Positions 20,118 to 30,081 of a stretch of 64,000 nt of DNA are shown piece by piece. The DNA is from Dyella sp. S184 (GTDB taxonomy: Bacteria; Pseudomonadota; Gammaproteobacteria; Xanthomonadales; Rhodanobacteraceae), in NCBI RefSeq assembly GCF_009766065.1, contig NZ_LMUE01000003.1, positions 354,809-418,808 of the forward strand. The letters run 5' to 3'. Numbering within the stretch: the first letter of the stretch is position 1; the number at the start of each line of letters is the position of its first letter. The position numbers were made by a program, and so were the translations under genes. Under the pieces are notes generated by a model. It was not told the origin of the DNA and ran no database searches. It was given only the letters and a program-made list of their open reading frames with translations.

Positions 20118-21350
20118 ATGCAGACTTCCTACCCCCGTCAAGACATCAAGGTGTTGCTACTGGAGGGTGTCAGCGCCAGTGCGGTCGAGAGCTTTCATCG
20201 CGCCGGCTACAGTCAGGTCGAGCTGCATGCGAAATCGCTGCCCGAGGCCGAGCTCAAGCAGCGCATCGCCGATGCCCATATCGTCGGTATCCGCTCGCGC
20301 ACGCAACTCAGTGAAGACGTCTTGGCGCAGGCCAAACGCTTGATTGCGGTGGGCTGCTTCTGCATCGGTACCAACCAGGTGGATCTGACCGCTGCGCGAA
20401 AGCTCGGCGTGCCGGTGTTCAATGCGCCCTACTCCAACACGCGCAGCGTGGCCGAGCTGGTGATCGCCGAGGCGATCATGCTGTTGCGCGGCATCCCGCA
20501 GAAGAACGCGCTGTGCCATCGCGGTGGCTGGACGAAATCCGCCGCCGGCAGCTTCGAGACGCGCGACAAGGTGCTCGGCATCGTCGGTTACGGCCACATC
20601 GGCACCCAGGTCGGCGTGCTGGCCGAGAGCCTCGGCATGCGGGTGATCTTCCACGACATCGAAACCAAGCTTTCACTGGGCAATGCGCGTGCGGTTTCGA
20701 GTCTGGACGAGTTGCTGGAACGCGCCGACGTGGTCACCCTGCATGTGCCGGAAACTCCCGCCACGCAGCTGATGATCAGGCGCGAACAACTGGCGAAGAT
20801 GCGCGCCGGCGCGATGCTGATCAATGCCTCGCGCGGCAGCGTGGTGGATATCGATGCGCTGGCGGCGGCACTGCGCGACGGCCATCTGGCCGGTGCCGCG
20901 GTGGATGTCTTTCCGCTCGAACCGAAGGGCAACGACGACGCCTTCGTCTCACCGCTGATCGGCATGGACAACGTTATCCTCACCCCGCACATTGGCGGCA
21001 GCACGCTGGAGGCGCAGGACAACATCGGCATCGAGGTCGCCAGCAAGCTGATCCGTTACAGCGACAACGGCTCGACCCTGTCGGCGGTGAACTTCCCCGA
21101 AGTCACCTTGCCCGAACACCCGCACAGTCGCCGCCTGCTGCATATCCATCGAAATGTGCCGGGCATGCTGTCGCGCATCAACGAACTGTTTTCCGCGGGC
21201 AACATCAACATCGATGCGCAGTTCCTGCAGACCGATGCCGAGGTGGGTTACGTGGTGATCGACGTCACCGCCGACGTGACGCAAGCCACGACACTGAAGG
21301 AAAAGCTGGCGGCGATTCCAGGCACCTTGCGCACCCGCGTGCTTTACTGA
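20118..21350 (+). CDS. serA: D-3-phosphoglycerate dehydrogenase SerA
   Basis: A 410-residue NAD-dependent first enzyme of serine synthesis, the same length as E. coli SerA. The Rossmann motif is GYGHIG (157-162). NASRGSVVDIDAL, the Glu/His pair (FPLEP and LTPHIGGST) and a C-terminal ACT domain (HIHRNVPGMLSRINELFSAG) are present, so serine feedback is likely. ATG 20118 gives the family start MQTSYPRQDIKVLLLEG. Confidence 0.96.
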   Translation: MQTSYPRQDIKVLLLEGVSASAVESFHRAGYSQVELHAKSLPEAELKQRIADAHIVGIRSRTQLSEDVLAQAKRLIAVGCFCIGTNQVDLTAARKLGVPVFNAPYSNTRSVAELVIAEAIMLLRGIPQKNALCHRGGWTKSAAGSFETRDKVLGIVGYGHIGTQVGVLAESLGMRVIFHDIETKLSLGNARAVSSLDELLERADVVTLHVPETPATQLMIRREQLAKMRAGAMLINASRGSVVDIDALAAALRDGHLAGAAVDVFPLEPKGNDDAFVSPLIGMDNVILTPHIGGSTLEAQDNIGIEVASKLIRYSDNGSTLSAVNFPEVTLPEHPHSRRLLHIHRNVPGMLSRINELFSAGNINIDAQFLQTDAEVGYVVIDVTADVTQATTLKEKLAAIPGTLRTRVLY

Positions 21351-21401
21351 GGCACACGCTGTGAAGCCTGTGCGCTGCCGATATCGGCAGCGCACAGTCA
21401 A

Positions 21402-22133
21402 TCACGCTGGCGTTGACGATCGCCGGGGTTTGCCGCTAGTCGCTGCGGTCTTTTTCGCAGGCTCTCTCTTCGCCGCAGCCGGTTTGGCTGCACCGTTGCC
21501 CTTGCGCGAAGCGGTGGTGCCGCCGGCCAGATGACGCTTTTCAATCCGATGCTCTTCGTGGAATGCATCGGCATAAGCCTTCAGTTCGGCCCGCAACTTC
21601 ACGCCGATGCCCGGCTGGCGATCGATGTGCTGCAACATCCGCTGCATCAGGTCATAGTCGTGATAATCGCGATACGGCTTCAGGTCCAGGTCTGCCGGCA
21701 CCTTGGTCAGGCGCTCGTCACCGATCGACTTCACGTACTTCTGCATGAAACGGTCGTAGGCCGCCCAGGTGATGCGCTCGGCATTGACCGCCGCCTCTTC
21801 CGCGCGGGTGGCAATCTGATGGGCATGCAGGTAGTGCAGGCCCAACTGATCGATCAGCGTTTTCTCCACCTCTTCGTGCAGGATCAGGAACCGGTCCACA
21901 CCGATGGTGCGGCCACGAAAGATGAAGCTTTCCGGAAGATGACGATCGATGTAGATGGTCTTGCCATCCTTGCTGTAGCCGGCGAGGTAGGGGATGTCGT
22001 GATCGCGATCGAGGTTCTTGACGCGGCGCAGGATCGCGTCCAGCGCACGATCCAGCATCAACGCCGACACATACCAGTCCGGCGCCTTCAGCTTTATGTG
22101 GGGTGCATTCGGGTGACAGCAGTTGGACGGCAT
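21402..22133 (-). CDS. Unrecognised protein with HEEVE/His cluster and basic tail
   Basis: A 243-residue protein I cannot assign. The first 190 residues look globular, with YLAGYSKDGKTIYIDRHLP and then H86-E-E-V-E90 followed by H100, H103 and H105, a spacing that could bind a metal. The last 45 residues are Ala/Lys/Pro-rich (KPAAAKREPAKKTAA), like a nucleic-acid-binding tail. ATG 22133 has CGGAGG upstream; the longer frame is rejected. It sits directly on the 3' side of tRNA-Pro, a common insertion site, but no integrase is seen. Confidence 0.75.
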   Translation of the reverse strand: MPSNCCHPNAPHIKLKAPDWYVSALMLDRALDAILRRVKNLDRDHDIPYLAGYSKDGKTIYIDRHLPESFIFRGRTIGVDRFLILHEEVEKTLIDQLGLHYLHAHQIATRAEEAAVNAERITWAAYDRFMQKYVKSIGDERLTKVPADLDLKPYRDYHDYDLMQRMLQHIDRQPGIGVKLRAELKAYADAFHEEHRIEKRHLAGGTTASRKGNGAAKPAAAKREPAKKTAATSGKPRRSSTPA

Positions 22134-22210
22134 ACGCAACCTCCGGGTCGGGGAATCCGGATACAGCCTAGCGTGCCATCGGCCGCCGCGTCGCGTGCGC
22201 ATAAACGACA

Positions 22211-22229
22211 ACGGCGCCCTGGGCGCCGT
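22211..22229. terminator. Possible terminator after tRNA-Pro
   Basis: ACGGCGCC (22211-22218) and GGCGCCGT (22222-22229) form a stem with a three-base loop. On the minus strand it is followed by TGTCGTTT, a weak T tract, 19 bases after the tRNA 3' end. Confidence 0.5.
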
Positions 22230-22247
22230 CACGTGATCCTTGCGAAT

Positions 22248-22324
22248 TGGTCGGGGCGGCCGGATTTGAACCGACGACCCTCTGCCCCCCAGGCAGATGC
22301 GCTACCAGGCTGCGCTACGCCCCG
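22248..22324 (-). tRNA. tRNA-Pro (GGG)
   Basis: A 77-nt tRNA with CCA encoded. The acceptor stem is CGGGGCG/CGCCCCG, the T-arm contains GGTTCAAATCC, and the anticodon arm reads TCTGC-CTGGGGG-GCAGA, giving anticodon GGG. It follows the merR gene on the same strand and may be co-transcribed with it. Confidence 0.95.
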
Positions 22325-22394
22325 ACTGTTCGGCAAGTTGCTTAGTTTAGCAGCTCACCGGGCCATGCCGGAAGCCACCAAAGGATAAGTGCGC

Positions 22395-22751
22395 TCAGCG
22401 ACGCAGCAGCGTCAGTACTTCTTCCAGTTCCATCCGTACCTGACGGACGATCTGGTGCGACATGCTTGCTTCCATCCGTGCCTGCGGCCCCTCGAGCCGT
22501 GCGCGGGCACCGGTGATGGTGAAGCCCTCGTCGTACAGCAGCGAACGGATCTGCCGGATCATCAGCACGTCATGGCGCTGGTAATAACGGCGGTTGCCGC
22601 GGCGCTTGACCGGATTGAGCGCAGGAAACTCCTGCTCCCAGTAACGCAACACGTGAGGCTTCACACCGCAAAGCTCGCCCACTTCACCAATGGTGAAATA
22701 GCGCTTGGCCGGAATGGCGGGCAGTTCGGTGTTATTCCCTTGGTCCAGCAT
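22395..22751 (-). CDS. MerR-family transcriptional regulator
   Basis: A 118-residue MerR-type protein with the N-terminal helix-turn-helix [24 protein letters not shown] and the wing [11 protein letters not shown], then a short helical C-terminus with no Cys effector site. Its start overlaps ihfA by 20 bases on the same strand. This ihfA-merR-tRNA-Pro order is common in xanthomonads; the regulon is unknown. Confidence 0.92.
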   Translation of the reverse strand: MLDQGNNTELPAIPAKRYFTIGEVGELCGVKPHVLRYWEQEFPALNPVKRRGNRRYYQRHDVLMIRQIRSLLYDEGFTITGARARLEGPQARMEASMSHQIVRQVRMELEEVLTLLRR

Positions 22752-23031
22752 AGCCCTCGACTCTCACCTTGAGTTTTTGTCCTGGTCGGAACGTCACCAC
22801 ACGGCGTGCCGAGATTGGAATCTCCTCGCCGGTTTTCGGGTTACGCCCTGGTCGCTGGTTCTTCAGCCGCAGGTCGAAATTTCCGAAACCGGACAACTTC
22901 ACCTGCTCACCGTTTTCCAGCGCTCCCCGGACCACCTCGAAATAGGCGTCCACGAATTCCTTCGCTTCACGCTTGTTGAGGCCCACGTCGAGGAAAAGCC
23001 GCTCGGCCATTTCCGCCTTGGTCAGCGCCAT
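22732..23031 (-). CDS. ihfA: Integration host factor subunit alpha
   Basis: A 99-residue DNA-bending protein. [13 protein letters not shown] starts it, [27 protein letters not shown] follows in split form, and the beta-arm [14 protein letters not shown] with Pro is complete. Distinguished from HU by the ELGL-type N-terminus and place after pheT, its usual neighbour. Separated from pheT by a single base. Confidence 0.96.
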   Translation of the reverse strand: MALTKAEMAERLFLDVGLNKREAKEFVDAYFEVVRGALENGEQVKLSGFGNFDLRLKNQRPGRNPKTGEEIPISARRVVTFRPGQKLKVRVEGYAGPRE

Positions 23032-23032
23032 C

Positions 23033-25411
23033 TCATCCTCGCAGCTTTGCCTTGCATGATTGCTCCAACGCAGCTATCGCTTCTCGTACGCAACGGTCCG
23101 CGTCGTCGTCAGTAAGGGTGCGTGAAGCGTCCTGTAAAATCAAGCCCATAGCGAGACTTTTTCGGCCCGATTCGACCCCTTTGCCACTGTAACGGTCGAA
23201 CAGGCAGAGTTCTTTGAGCCGTTCGCCCAGACTGCCGCGGACAGTTTGCTCAATCTGTGACCAGCTGATCTCTTCCGGCAGATCCATCGCAATGTCCCGG
23301 CGTACCGCAGGAAATCGCGGAACCGGCTGTGCCTTCGGCAGGCGACGCGCCAGCAGCGGCTCCAGCGCCAGCTCCAGCACGTGCACATCAGCGCCCAGAT
23401 CCAGCGCCTTGGCCAGCTGCGGGTGCAGTGCGCCGAGGTAACCGACGGTTTCGCCGTCGCGCGCAACCCGCGCGCCGCGGCCTGGATGCAGCCAGCCCGG
23501 CAGGCCATCGGCGTGCACCGACCAGCGCTGCGGCTCGCCACCCCAGGCGATCAGGGCATCCAGATCGCCCTTGAGGTCATGGAAATCCAGCGGACGGGAC
23601 ACTTCGCCCCATTGTTCAGCACGCGCGCTACCGCAGGCGACCATCGCCACGCTTGGGGTCTCCACGGGAGGATTGCCTTGCTCGAATACCCGCGCCACTT
23701 CAAACAGCCGGACGCGCTCCTGCTGGCGTGCCCGATTGTGTCGCAGCGCCTCGATCAGGCCAGGCAGCAACGACGGCCTCATCACGGCCAGATCGGCTGA
23801 CAGCGGATTGGCCAGCGGCACCAGTCGCTCGGTGAAGCCCCAGCGCGCCAACAAATCTGCGGCGACGAATGACAGGTTCACCGCTTCGTAGTAACCACGT
23901 GCGGCCAGTTGCTCGCGCAGCGCCAGCTCGCCGATGCGGGCCTCAGGCTCGATCGCCAGGGTGAGCGCACCGGTTGGCGTATCCGTGGGGATATTGTCGT
24001 AACCGAAGATGCGCGCGACTTCCTCGATCAGGTCCTCTTCGCGCTCGATATCGAAGCGGCTGCTTGGTGCGGTGATCTGCCAGCCGTCGGTTGTCGGCGT
24101 CACCTGCATGCCCAGTGCAGTGAAGATGCGCGCTACTTCGGCGTCATCCACCGTTACACCCAACACACGTTTCAGACGTGCGCGACGCAACGTCACCGCA
24201 GCTGGCTTCGGCAGGTCGGCAAGATTCTCCGCAACCAGCACCGGGCCGGCCTTGCCGCCGGCAATCGCCAGCAATAGCTCGGTGGCTCGCTCCAGCGCGC
24301 GGCGTGGCAACTCAGGATCGACGCCGCGCTCGAAGCGGTGCGAGGCATCGGTGTGCATGCCGAGCTTGCGCGCGCGGCCCATGATCGCGGCCGGCGCGAA
24401 ATGTGCCGACTCCAGGAAAATGTTGTGCGTGGCGTCCGTGACACGCGAATCAAAACCGCCCATCACGCCCGCCACCGCCAGCGCCTTGTGTTCGTCGGCA
24501 ATCAGTACGAAACCCGGATCGAGTTTCGCCTCGCTGCCGTCCAGCAGCTTCAAGGTCTCGCCAGCAATCGCATGGCGCACGACGATGTCGCCCTGCAGCG
24601 CGTCGTTGTCGAACGCGTGCAGTGGCTGGCCAAGTTCCAGCATCACGTAGTTGGTGATGTCGACCACGGCGCTGATCGGGCGCAGACCCGCGCGGCGCAA
24701 GCGCTCGGCCAGCCACCGCGGGGAGTGCGCGGATGGATCGATGCCTTCGACGATGCGGCCCAGATAACGAGGCGCGTCCTTGCCGGCTTCGAGTCGGATG
24801 CCGCGGCGTGCATCGCTGGTTACGGCTGCTGCGACCTGTGCCGGTACTTTCACCGCACTGCCGAACAGCGCCGCGACATCATGCGCGAGACCGACCAGAC
24901 CCAGGCAATCGGGACGGTTCGGCGTGAGCTTCAGCTCGATGCTGGCATCGGGAAGGCCCAGATAATCGGCCAACGATTGGCCCACCGGCGCATCCAGCGG
25001 CAACTCAAGCAGGCCGGATGCATCGGCATCGATGCCCAGCTCCTTGGCCGAACAGAGCATGCCGAACGACTCCACGCCACGCAGCTTGGCGGCCTTGATC
25101 GACATGCCATCCGGCAGGCTGGCGCCCACCATGGCCAGCGGCACCTTGATGCCGACGCGCGCATTCGGCGCGCCACAGACGATCTGCAGCAGCTCGCCCT
25201 GCCCCGCGTTCACCTTGCACACCTGCAGACGATCGGCTTCGGGATGCTTTTCGGTGGCGACGATCTCGGCCACCACCACACCAGCCAGGCCTTCGCCCAG
25301 CACGGTCAGTTCTTCCACTTCCAGCCCGGCCATGGTCAATGCGTGAGCCAGTGCGGCGCGGTCGGCCTTGATCTCGACCAGCTCGCGCAGCCAGTTCTCG
25401 GAGAATTTCAT
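23033..25411 (-). CDS. pheT: Phenylalanine--tRNA ligase beta subunit
   Basis: A 792-residue beta chain of the PheRS tetramer. It has the N-terminal [12 protein letters not shown], a tRNA-binding EMAP-like domain ([17 protein letters not shown], then CGAPNARVG), the B3/B4 editing domain, B5, and a C-terminal anticodon-binding domain ([28 protein letters not shown]). Length matches the family. It lies 36 bases after pheS. Confidence 0.97.
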   Translation of the reverse strand: MKFSENWLRELVEIKADRAALAHALTMAGLEVEELTVLGEGLAGVVVAEIVATEKHPEADRLQVCKVNAGQGELLQIVCGAPNARVGIKVPLAMVGASLPDGMSIKAAKLRGVESFGMLCSAKELGIDADASGLLELPLDAPVGQSLADYLGLPDASIELKLTPNRPDCLGLVGLAHDVAALFGSAVKVPAQVAAAVTSDARRGIRLEAGKDAPRYLGRIVEGIDPSAHSPRWLAERLRRAGLRPISAVVDITNYVMLELGQPLHAFDNDALQGDIVVRHAIAGETLKLLDGSEAKLDPGFVLIADEHKALAVAGVMGGFDSRVTDATHNIFLESAHFAPAAIMGRARKLGMHTDASHRFERGVDPELPRRALERATELLLAIAGGKAGPVLVAENLADLPKPAAVTLRRARLKRVLGVTVDDAEVARIFTALGMQVTPTTDGWQITAPSSRFDIEREEDLIEEVARIFGYDNIPTDTPTGALTLAIEPEARIGELALREQLAARGYYEAVNLSFVAADLLARWGFTERLVPLANPLSADLAVMRPSLLPGLIEALRHNRARQQERVRLFEVARVFEQGNPPVETPSVAMVACGSARAEQWGEVSRPLDFHDLKGDLDALIAWGGEPQRWSVHADGLPGWLHPGRGARVARDGETVGYLGALHPQLAKALDLGADVHVLELALEPLLARRLPKAQPVPRFPAVRRDIAMDLPEEISWSQIEQTVRGSLGERLKELCLFDRYSGKGVESGRKSLAMGLILQDASRTLTDDDADRCVREAIAALEQSCKAKLRG

Positions 25412-25447
25412 CGTGTCGTTTCCTAACGGCGATCTATATACGAGGAA

Positions 25448-26515
<1,068 letters not shown>

Positions 26516-26552
26516 TTACATCATATCGTGCTGACGCAGAAGCGTCCGACGA

Positions 26553-26912
26553 TCAAGCGGCCAGACTGGCCTTTGCTTTCTCGGCGATCACTTCAAACGC
26601 CTTGATGTCGTGCACGGCGATATCAGCCAGCACCTTGCGGTCGACCGTGATCCCGGCCTTGCTCAGGCCATTGATCAGGCGGCTGTAGGACAGACCGAAC
26701 ATGCGCGCAGCAGCATTGATACGGACGATCCACAGGGCGCGGAACTGACGCTTGCGCTGCTTGCGGCCGATGTAGGCGTACTGACCAGCCTTGATGACGG
26801 CCTGGTTGGCAACGCGGAAGACCTTGCGACGGGCGTTGTAATAGCCCTTGGCACGACCGATAACTTTCTTGTGACGACGACGGGCGGTAACGCCACGCTT
26901 TACACGAGCCAT
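26553..26912 (-). CDS. rplT: 50S ribosomal protein L20
   Basis: A 119-residue ribosomal protein, complete. [33 protein letters not shown] and [14 protein letters not shown] are family hallmarks. L20 usually represses its own rpmI-rplT mRNA by binding the leader. Follows rpmI by 16 bases. Confidence 0.98.
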   Translation of the reverse strand: MARVKRGVTARRRHKKVIGRAKGYYNARRKVFRVANQAVIKAGQYAYIGRKQRKRQFRALWIVRINAAARMFGLSYSRLINGLSKAGITVDRKVLADIAVHDIKAFEVIAEKAKASLAA

Positions 26913-26928
26913 GGTTTATCTCCTCGTC

Positions 26929-27126
26929 TTACAAGTACGGCAACATGCGCGCTACACCCTTGGTGTCGCACGCCTTCAGATGATTCGGTGCACGCAGACC
27001 GCGCTTACGCTTGGTCGACTTCTTGGTCAGGATGTGTGACTTGAAGGCGTGGCCGCACTTGATTTTGCCCGACGCGGTCTTGCGAAAACGCTTCGCCGCC
27101 GCCCGGTTGGTCTTAATCTTGGGCAT
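26929..27126 (-). CDS. rpmI: 50S ribosomal protein L35
   Basis: A 65-residue basic ribosomal protein starting [20 protein letters not shown] and ending [12 protein letters not shown] 27126 has AGGAG upstream, so the longer open frame is not the gene. A separate promoter and long leader precede it. Confidence 0.98.
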   Translation of the reverse strand: MPKIKTNRAAAKRFRKTASGKIKCGHAFKSHILTKKSTKRKRGLRAPNHLKACDTKGVARMLPYL

Positions 27127-27270
27127 GGGAATGCTCCTTGTATGGGGTGCGTCCTGTAACAGGGCGGCCCCGGTTTCTGACTGATCTGGCGGTGATCCCA
27201 TCCTCGATTGAGTCTGGACCACTCTTTCCGTCCTGCCGCGATCGGTTCACGACCCTTCCTGCGGGTCGAA
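27127..27270 (-). promoter_or_regulatory. Long rpmI-rplT 5' leader (possible L20 operator)
   Basis: About 145 bases without a gene between the predicted start site and rpmI. In enterobacteria L20 binds such a leader to repress translation. I see several short GC-rich pairings but could not verify the L20-site fold. Confidence 0.35.
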
Positions 27271-27276
27271 CCGGCG

Positions 27277-27305
27277 ATTATACGGATTAAGTCTGCCGGA
27301 TGCCA
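27277..27305 (-). promoter_or_regulatory. Candidate promoter of rpmI-rplT
   Basis: A perfect TATAAT (27282-27277, minus strand) with CTGGCA 18 bases upstream. It starts an rpmI mRNA with a leader of about 145 nt, long enough for an L20 operator. Confidence 0.6.
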
Positions 27306-27325
27306 GCGGTGCGGCATCGGCATGA

Positions 27326-27351
27326 AAACGGCGACCCATGGGTCGCCGTTT
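27326..27351. terminator. Terminator after infC
   Basis: A perfect 26-base palindrome centred on CCCATGGG (arms AAACGGCGACCCA and complement) directly after the infC stop. On the minus strand the right arm ends GTTTTC. It separates thrS-infC from rpmI-rplT transcription. Confidence 0.8.
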
Positions 27352-27354
27352 GTC

Positions 27355-27882
27355 TTACTGCTTCTTCTTGGGGCCGATCATCATGACCATCTGGCGCCCT
27401 TCGAGCCGCGGGAACGACTCGATCTGGCCGTTCTCGCCGACGTCTTCCTGGATCTTCTTGGCCAGGTTCTGGCCCAGGTCCTGGTGCGACATCTCGCGGC
27501 CGCGGAAGCGGATGGTGACCTTGACCTTGTCGCCTTCCTCGAGGAAGCGAAGCATGTTGCGCAGCTTGATCTGGTAGTCGCCCACGTCCGTGACCGGACG
27601 AAACTTCACTTCCTTGATCTCGACCTGCTTCTGCTTCTTCTTGGCGGCCTGCGCCTTCTTCTGGGCTTCGAACTTGAACTTGCCGTAATCCATGATGCGG
27701 CAGACCGGCGGGTCGCCGTTCGGCTGGATCTCGACCAGATCCATGCCGGCTTCCTGCGCCAGCGCGAGTGCCTCGTCACGGGTCAGGATACCGAGCTGCT
27801 CTGCCTCGGCACCAATCACACGAACCCGCGGAACGCGGATTTCCAGGTTACGACGGTTGCCCTTGTTGTCGGTGGTAGCGAT
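27355..27882 (-). CDS. infC: Translation initiation factor IF-3 (ATC start)
   Basis: A 175-residue IF-3 that discriminates against non-canonical start codons. Seen are [39 protein letters not shown], and the C-terminal [17 protein letters not shown]. No ATG, GTG or TTG lies in frame ahead of GTG 27819, which would cut away the conserved start. ATC at 27882 with GGAGG eight bases upstream gives [24 protein letters not shown], the expected N-terminus. Rare AUU/AUC starts underlie IF-3 autoregulation. Confidence 0.93.
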   Translation of the reverse strand: MATTDNKGNRRNLEIRVPRVRVIGAEAEQLGILTRDEALALAQEAGMDLVEIQPNGDPPVCRIMDYGKFKFEAQKKAQAAKKKQKQVEIKEVKFRPVTDVGDYQIKLRNMLRFLEEGDKVKVTIRFRGREMSHQDLGQNLAKKIQEDVGENGQIESFPRLEGRQMVMMIGPKKKQ

Positions 27883-27926
27883 ACCACGATCCTCCAGAAG
27901 AAGTAATGAAACTGACCGATCGGCGC

Positions 27927-29837
27927 TCAGCGCCGGGTTTCGGTCACCAGTCGCTCAACGAAATCGGCCAGCGGCATGCTGCCCAGATCCTCGCCCGAGC
28001 GGGTACGCACGGAAACCGCACCCGTCTCTTTCTCGCGGTCACCGACCACGAGGAGATAAGGCACTTTTTGCATCGTATGCTCGCGGATTTTATAGCCGAC
28101 TTTCTCGTTGCGCAAATCCGATTGTACCCGGAAACCTTTGTCGACAAGGGTTTGCGTCACTTGGCTGACGTAATCGCCCTGTGCATCGGTGATATTGAGC
28201 ACCACCGCCTGTATCGGAGCCAGCCAGGGCGGCAGCAGGCCGGCATGGTGCTCGATCAGGATACCGATGAAACGCTCCATCGAGCCCACGATGGCCCGAT
28301 GCAGCATCACCGGATGCCGTTTCTGCGAGTGTTCATCCACATATTCGGCGCCCAGGCGCTCAGGCATCATGAAATCGACCTGCATGGTGCCGACCTGCCA
28401 GGCGCGGCCAATCGAGTCCTTGAGGTGGTACTCGATCTTGGGCGCATAGAATGCGCCCTCACCCGGCAGCTCTTCCCATTCGACGCCGGCCGCGCGCAGC
28501 GCACGACGCAGCATCTCCTCGGTGCGATCCCAGAATTCGTCGGAACCGATGCGCTTCTCCGGCCGCAACGCGAGCTTGATCGCCAGGTCGGTGAAGCCGA
28601 AGTCGGCATACACCTTCATTGCCTGCAGATGGAACGCGGTGACTTCCGCTTCGACCTGCTCGGGCGTGCAGAAGATGTGGCCATCGTCCTGGGTGAATGC
28701 GCGCACACGCATGATGCCGTGCAGTGCGCCGGATGGCTCGTTGCGGTGGCAGCCACCGAATTCACCGTAGCGGATCGGCAGCTCACGGTAGCTGTGCAGG
28801 CCGGTATTGAACACCTGCACATGGCCGGGACAGTTCATCGGCTTCAACGCGTAGGTGTGCTTCTCCGACTCGGTGAAGAACATGTTCTCGGCGTAGTTGT
28901 CCCAGTGCCCGGACTTCTTCCACAGCGACACGTCCAGCACCATCGGGCAGCGCACTTCCTGGTAGCCGCTGCGCTTGTATACGCCGCGCATGTACTGTTC
29001 CACGGCCTGCCAGATCGCCCAACCGTTCGGGTGCCAGAACACCATGCCCGGGCTTTCTTCCTGCTGGTGGAACAGGTCGAGCTGCTTGCCGATCTTGCGA
29101 TGGTCACGCTTCTCGGCTTCTTCCAGCTGGAGCAGGTAAGCCTTCAAGTCCTTGTCGTTCAACCACGCCGTACCGTAGATGCGGGCCAGCATTGCGTTGT
29201 TGGAATCGCCGCGCCAGTACGCGCCCGCCACCTTCATCAGCTTGAACGCGCGCAGCTTGCCGGTGTTCGGCACGTGCGGACCGCGGCACAGATCGGTGAA
29301 CTCGCCCTGCGAATACAGCGACAACGGCTCGTCGGACGGAATCGACTCGATGATCTCGGCCTTGTAGTTCTCGCCCAGACCGCGGAAGAAAGCCACCGCC
29401 TCGTCGCGTGACTTCACACTGCGCGTCACCGGCAGCTGTTCGGCGACGATCTTTTCCATCTCCGCCTCGATCTTCGGCAGATCGTCGGGCGTGAACGGGC
29501 GCTCGTAGGCGAAGTCGTAGAAGAAGCCGTTGTCGATCACCGGGCCAATCGTGACCTGCGCACCAGGGTACAGGCGCTGCACGGCCTGCCCCATCAGATG
29601 CGCGGTGGAGTGACGCAGGATTTCCAGCGCCTCGGGGCTCTTGTCGGTGACGATCTGCAGGCTGGCGTCGTGCTCGATCGGGAAGCTGGCATCCACCAAC
29701 TGACCGTCGACCTTGCCGGCCAGTGTTGCCTTGGCCAGACCGGCGCCAATCGAGGCGGCCACGTCCTGCACGGTAACGGGATGATCGAACGGCCGTTTGC
29801 TGCCGTCGGGTAGCGTGATCTCAATCATGGGAACCAT
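27927..29837 (-). CDS. thrS: Threonine--tRNA ligase
   Basis: A 636-residue class II synthetase. An N-terminal TGS domain ([18 protein letters not shown]), an editing domain with [12 protein letters not shown] (HxxxH), the catalytic core ([21 protein letters not shown] split) and an anticodon domain are complete. ATG 29837 gives [12 protein letters not shown] 29828 is the alternative. The leader contains a terminator-like hairpin. infC follows 44 bases later. Confidence 0.96.
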   Translation of the reverse strand: MVPMIEITLPDGSKRPFDHPVTVQDVAASIGAGLAKATLAGKVDGQLVDASFPIEHDASLQIVTDKSPEALEILRHSTAHLMGQAVQRLYPGAQVTIGPVIDNGFFYDFAYERPFTPDDLPKIEAEMEKIVAEQLPVTRSVKSRDEAVAFFRGLGENYKAEIIESIPSDEPLSLYSQGEFTDLCRGPHVPNTGKLRAFKLMKVAGAYWRGDSNNAMLARIYGTAWLNDKDLKAYLLQLEEAEKRDHRKIGKQLDLFHQQEESPGMVFWHPNGWAIWQAVEQYMRGVYKRSGYQEVRCPMVLDVSLWKKSGHWDNYAENMFFTESEKHTYALKPMNCPGHVQVFNTGLHSYRELPIRYGEFGGCHRNEPSGALHGIMRVRAFTQDDGHIFCTPEQVEAEVTAFHLQAMKVYADFGFTDLAIKLALRPEKRIGSDEFWDRTEEMLRRALRAAGVEWEELPGEGAFYAPKIEYHLKDSIGRAWQVGTMQVDFMMPERLGAEYVDEHSQKRHPVMLHRAIVGSMERFIGILIEHHAGLLPPWLAPIQAVVLNITDAQGDYVSQVTQTLVDKGFRVQSDLRNEKVGYKIREHTMQKVPYLLVVGDREKETGAVSVRTRSGEDLGSMPLADFVERLVTETRR

Positions 29838-29849
29838 TCTCTGAAAAGC

Positions 29850-29869
29850 AAAAAAGGGCATCCGCCCTT
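29850..29869 (-). terminator. Terminator-like hairpin in the thrS leader
   Basis: On the minus strand AAGGGC-GGAT-GCCCTT is followed by TTTTGCTTTT, ending 13 bases before thrS ATG 29837. It lies between the promoter and the gene, so it must be conditional (attenuator) if functional. Confidence 0.65.
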
Positions 29870-29900
29870 CTTCAAATAAAAGCACAAGGCGTCGCGGGTA

Positions 29901-29927
29901 TCAGCGGGAGCAGCTTGTAGTTGCCAT
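29901..29927 (-). CDS. Possible threonine leader peptide of thrS
   Basis: A nine-codon frame ATG...TGA encoding MATTSCSR, with two consecutive Thr codons, lies between the promoter and the hairpin. A GAG eight bases upstream is a weak ribosome site. Its length and position suit ribosome-coupled attenuation, but two Thr codons are few and I could not find a clear antiterminator pairing. Confidence 0.28.
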   Translation of the reverse strand: MATTSCSR

Positions 29928-29983
29928 GTCGCACACTCGGCCGGCGAAGCGCGGGCCACCTTGGTCTTGTGGATAATGCTGAG

Positions 29984-30012
29984 ACGCTAGTTTAGCTCAA
30001 ATTGCGTGTCAA
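29984..30012 (-). promoter_or_regulatory. thrS promoter
   Basis: Perfect TTGACA (30012-30007, minus strand), 17-base spacer, then TAGCGT (29989-29984). Start site would be near 29977, leaving a leader of about 140 nt. Confidence 0.6.
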
Positions 30013-30081
30013 TCCTCGCCAATCCGGCCATGCGGGTGGACCTTCAGCGATAGAATGAACTGGTCATCCTGAGGATCGTCC

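Noticed and set aside
22134-22247. Integrated element boundary at tRNA-Pro
   Set aside because: No integrase and no second copy of the tRNA 3' end was seen in the window; kept only as a possibility under the neighbouring gene.
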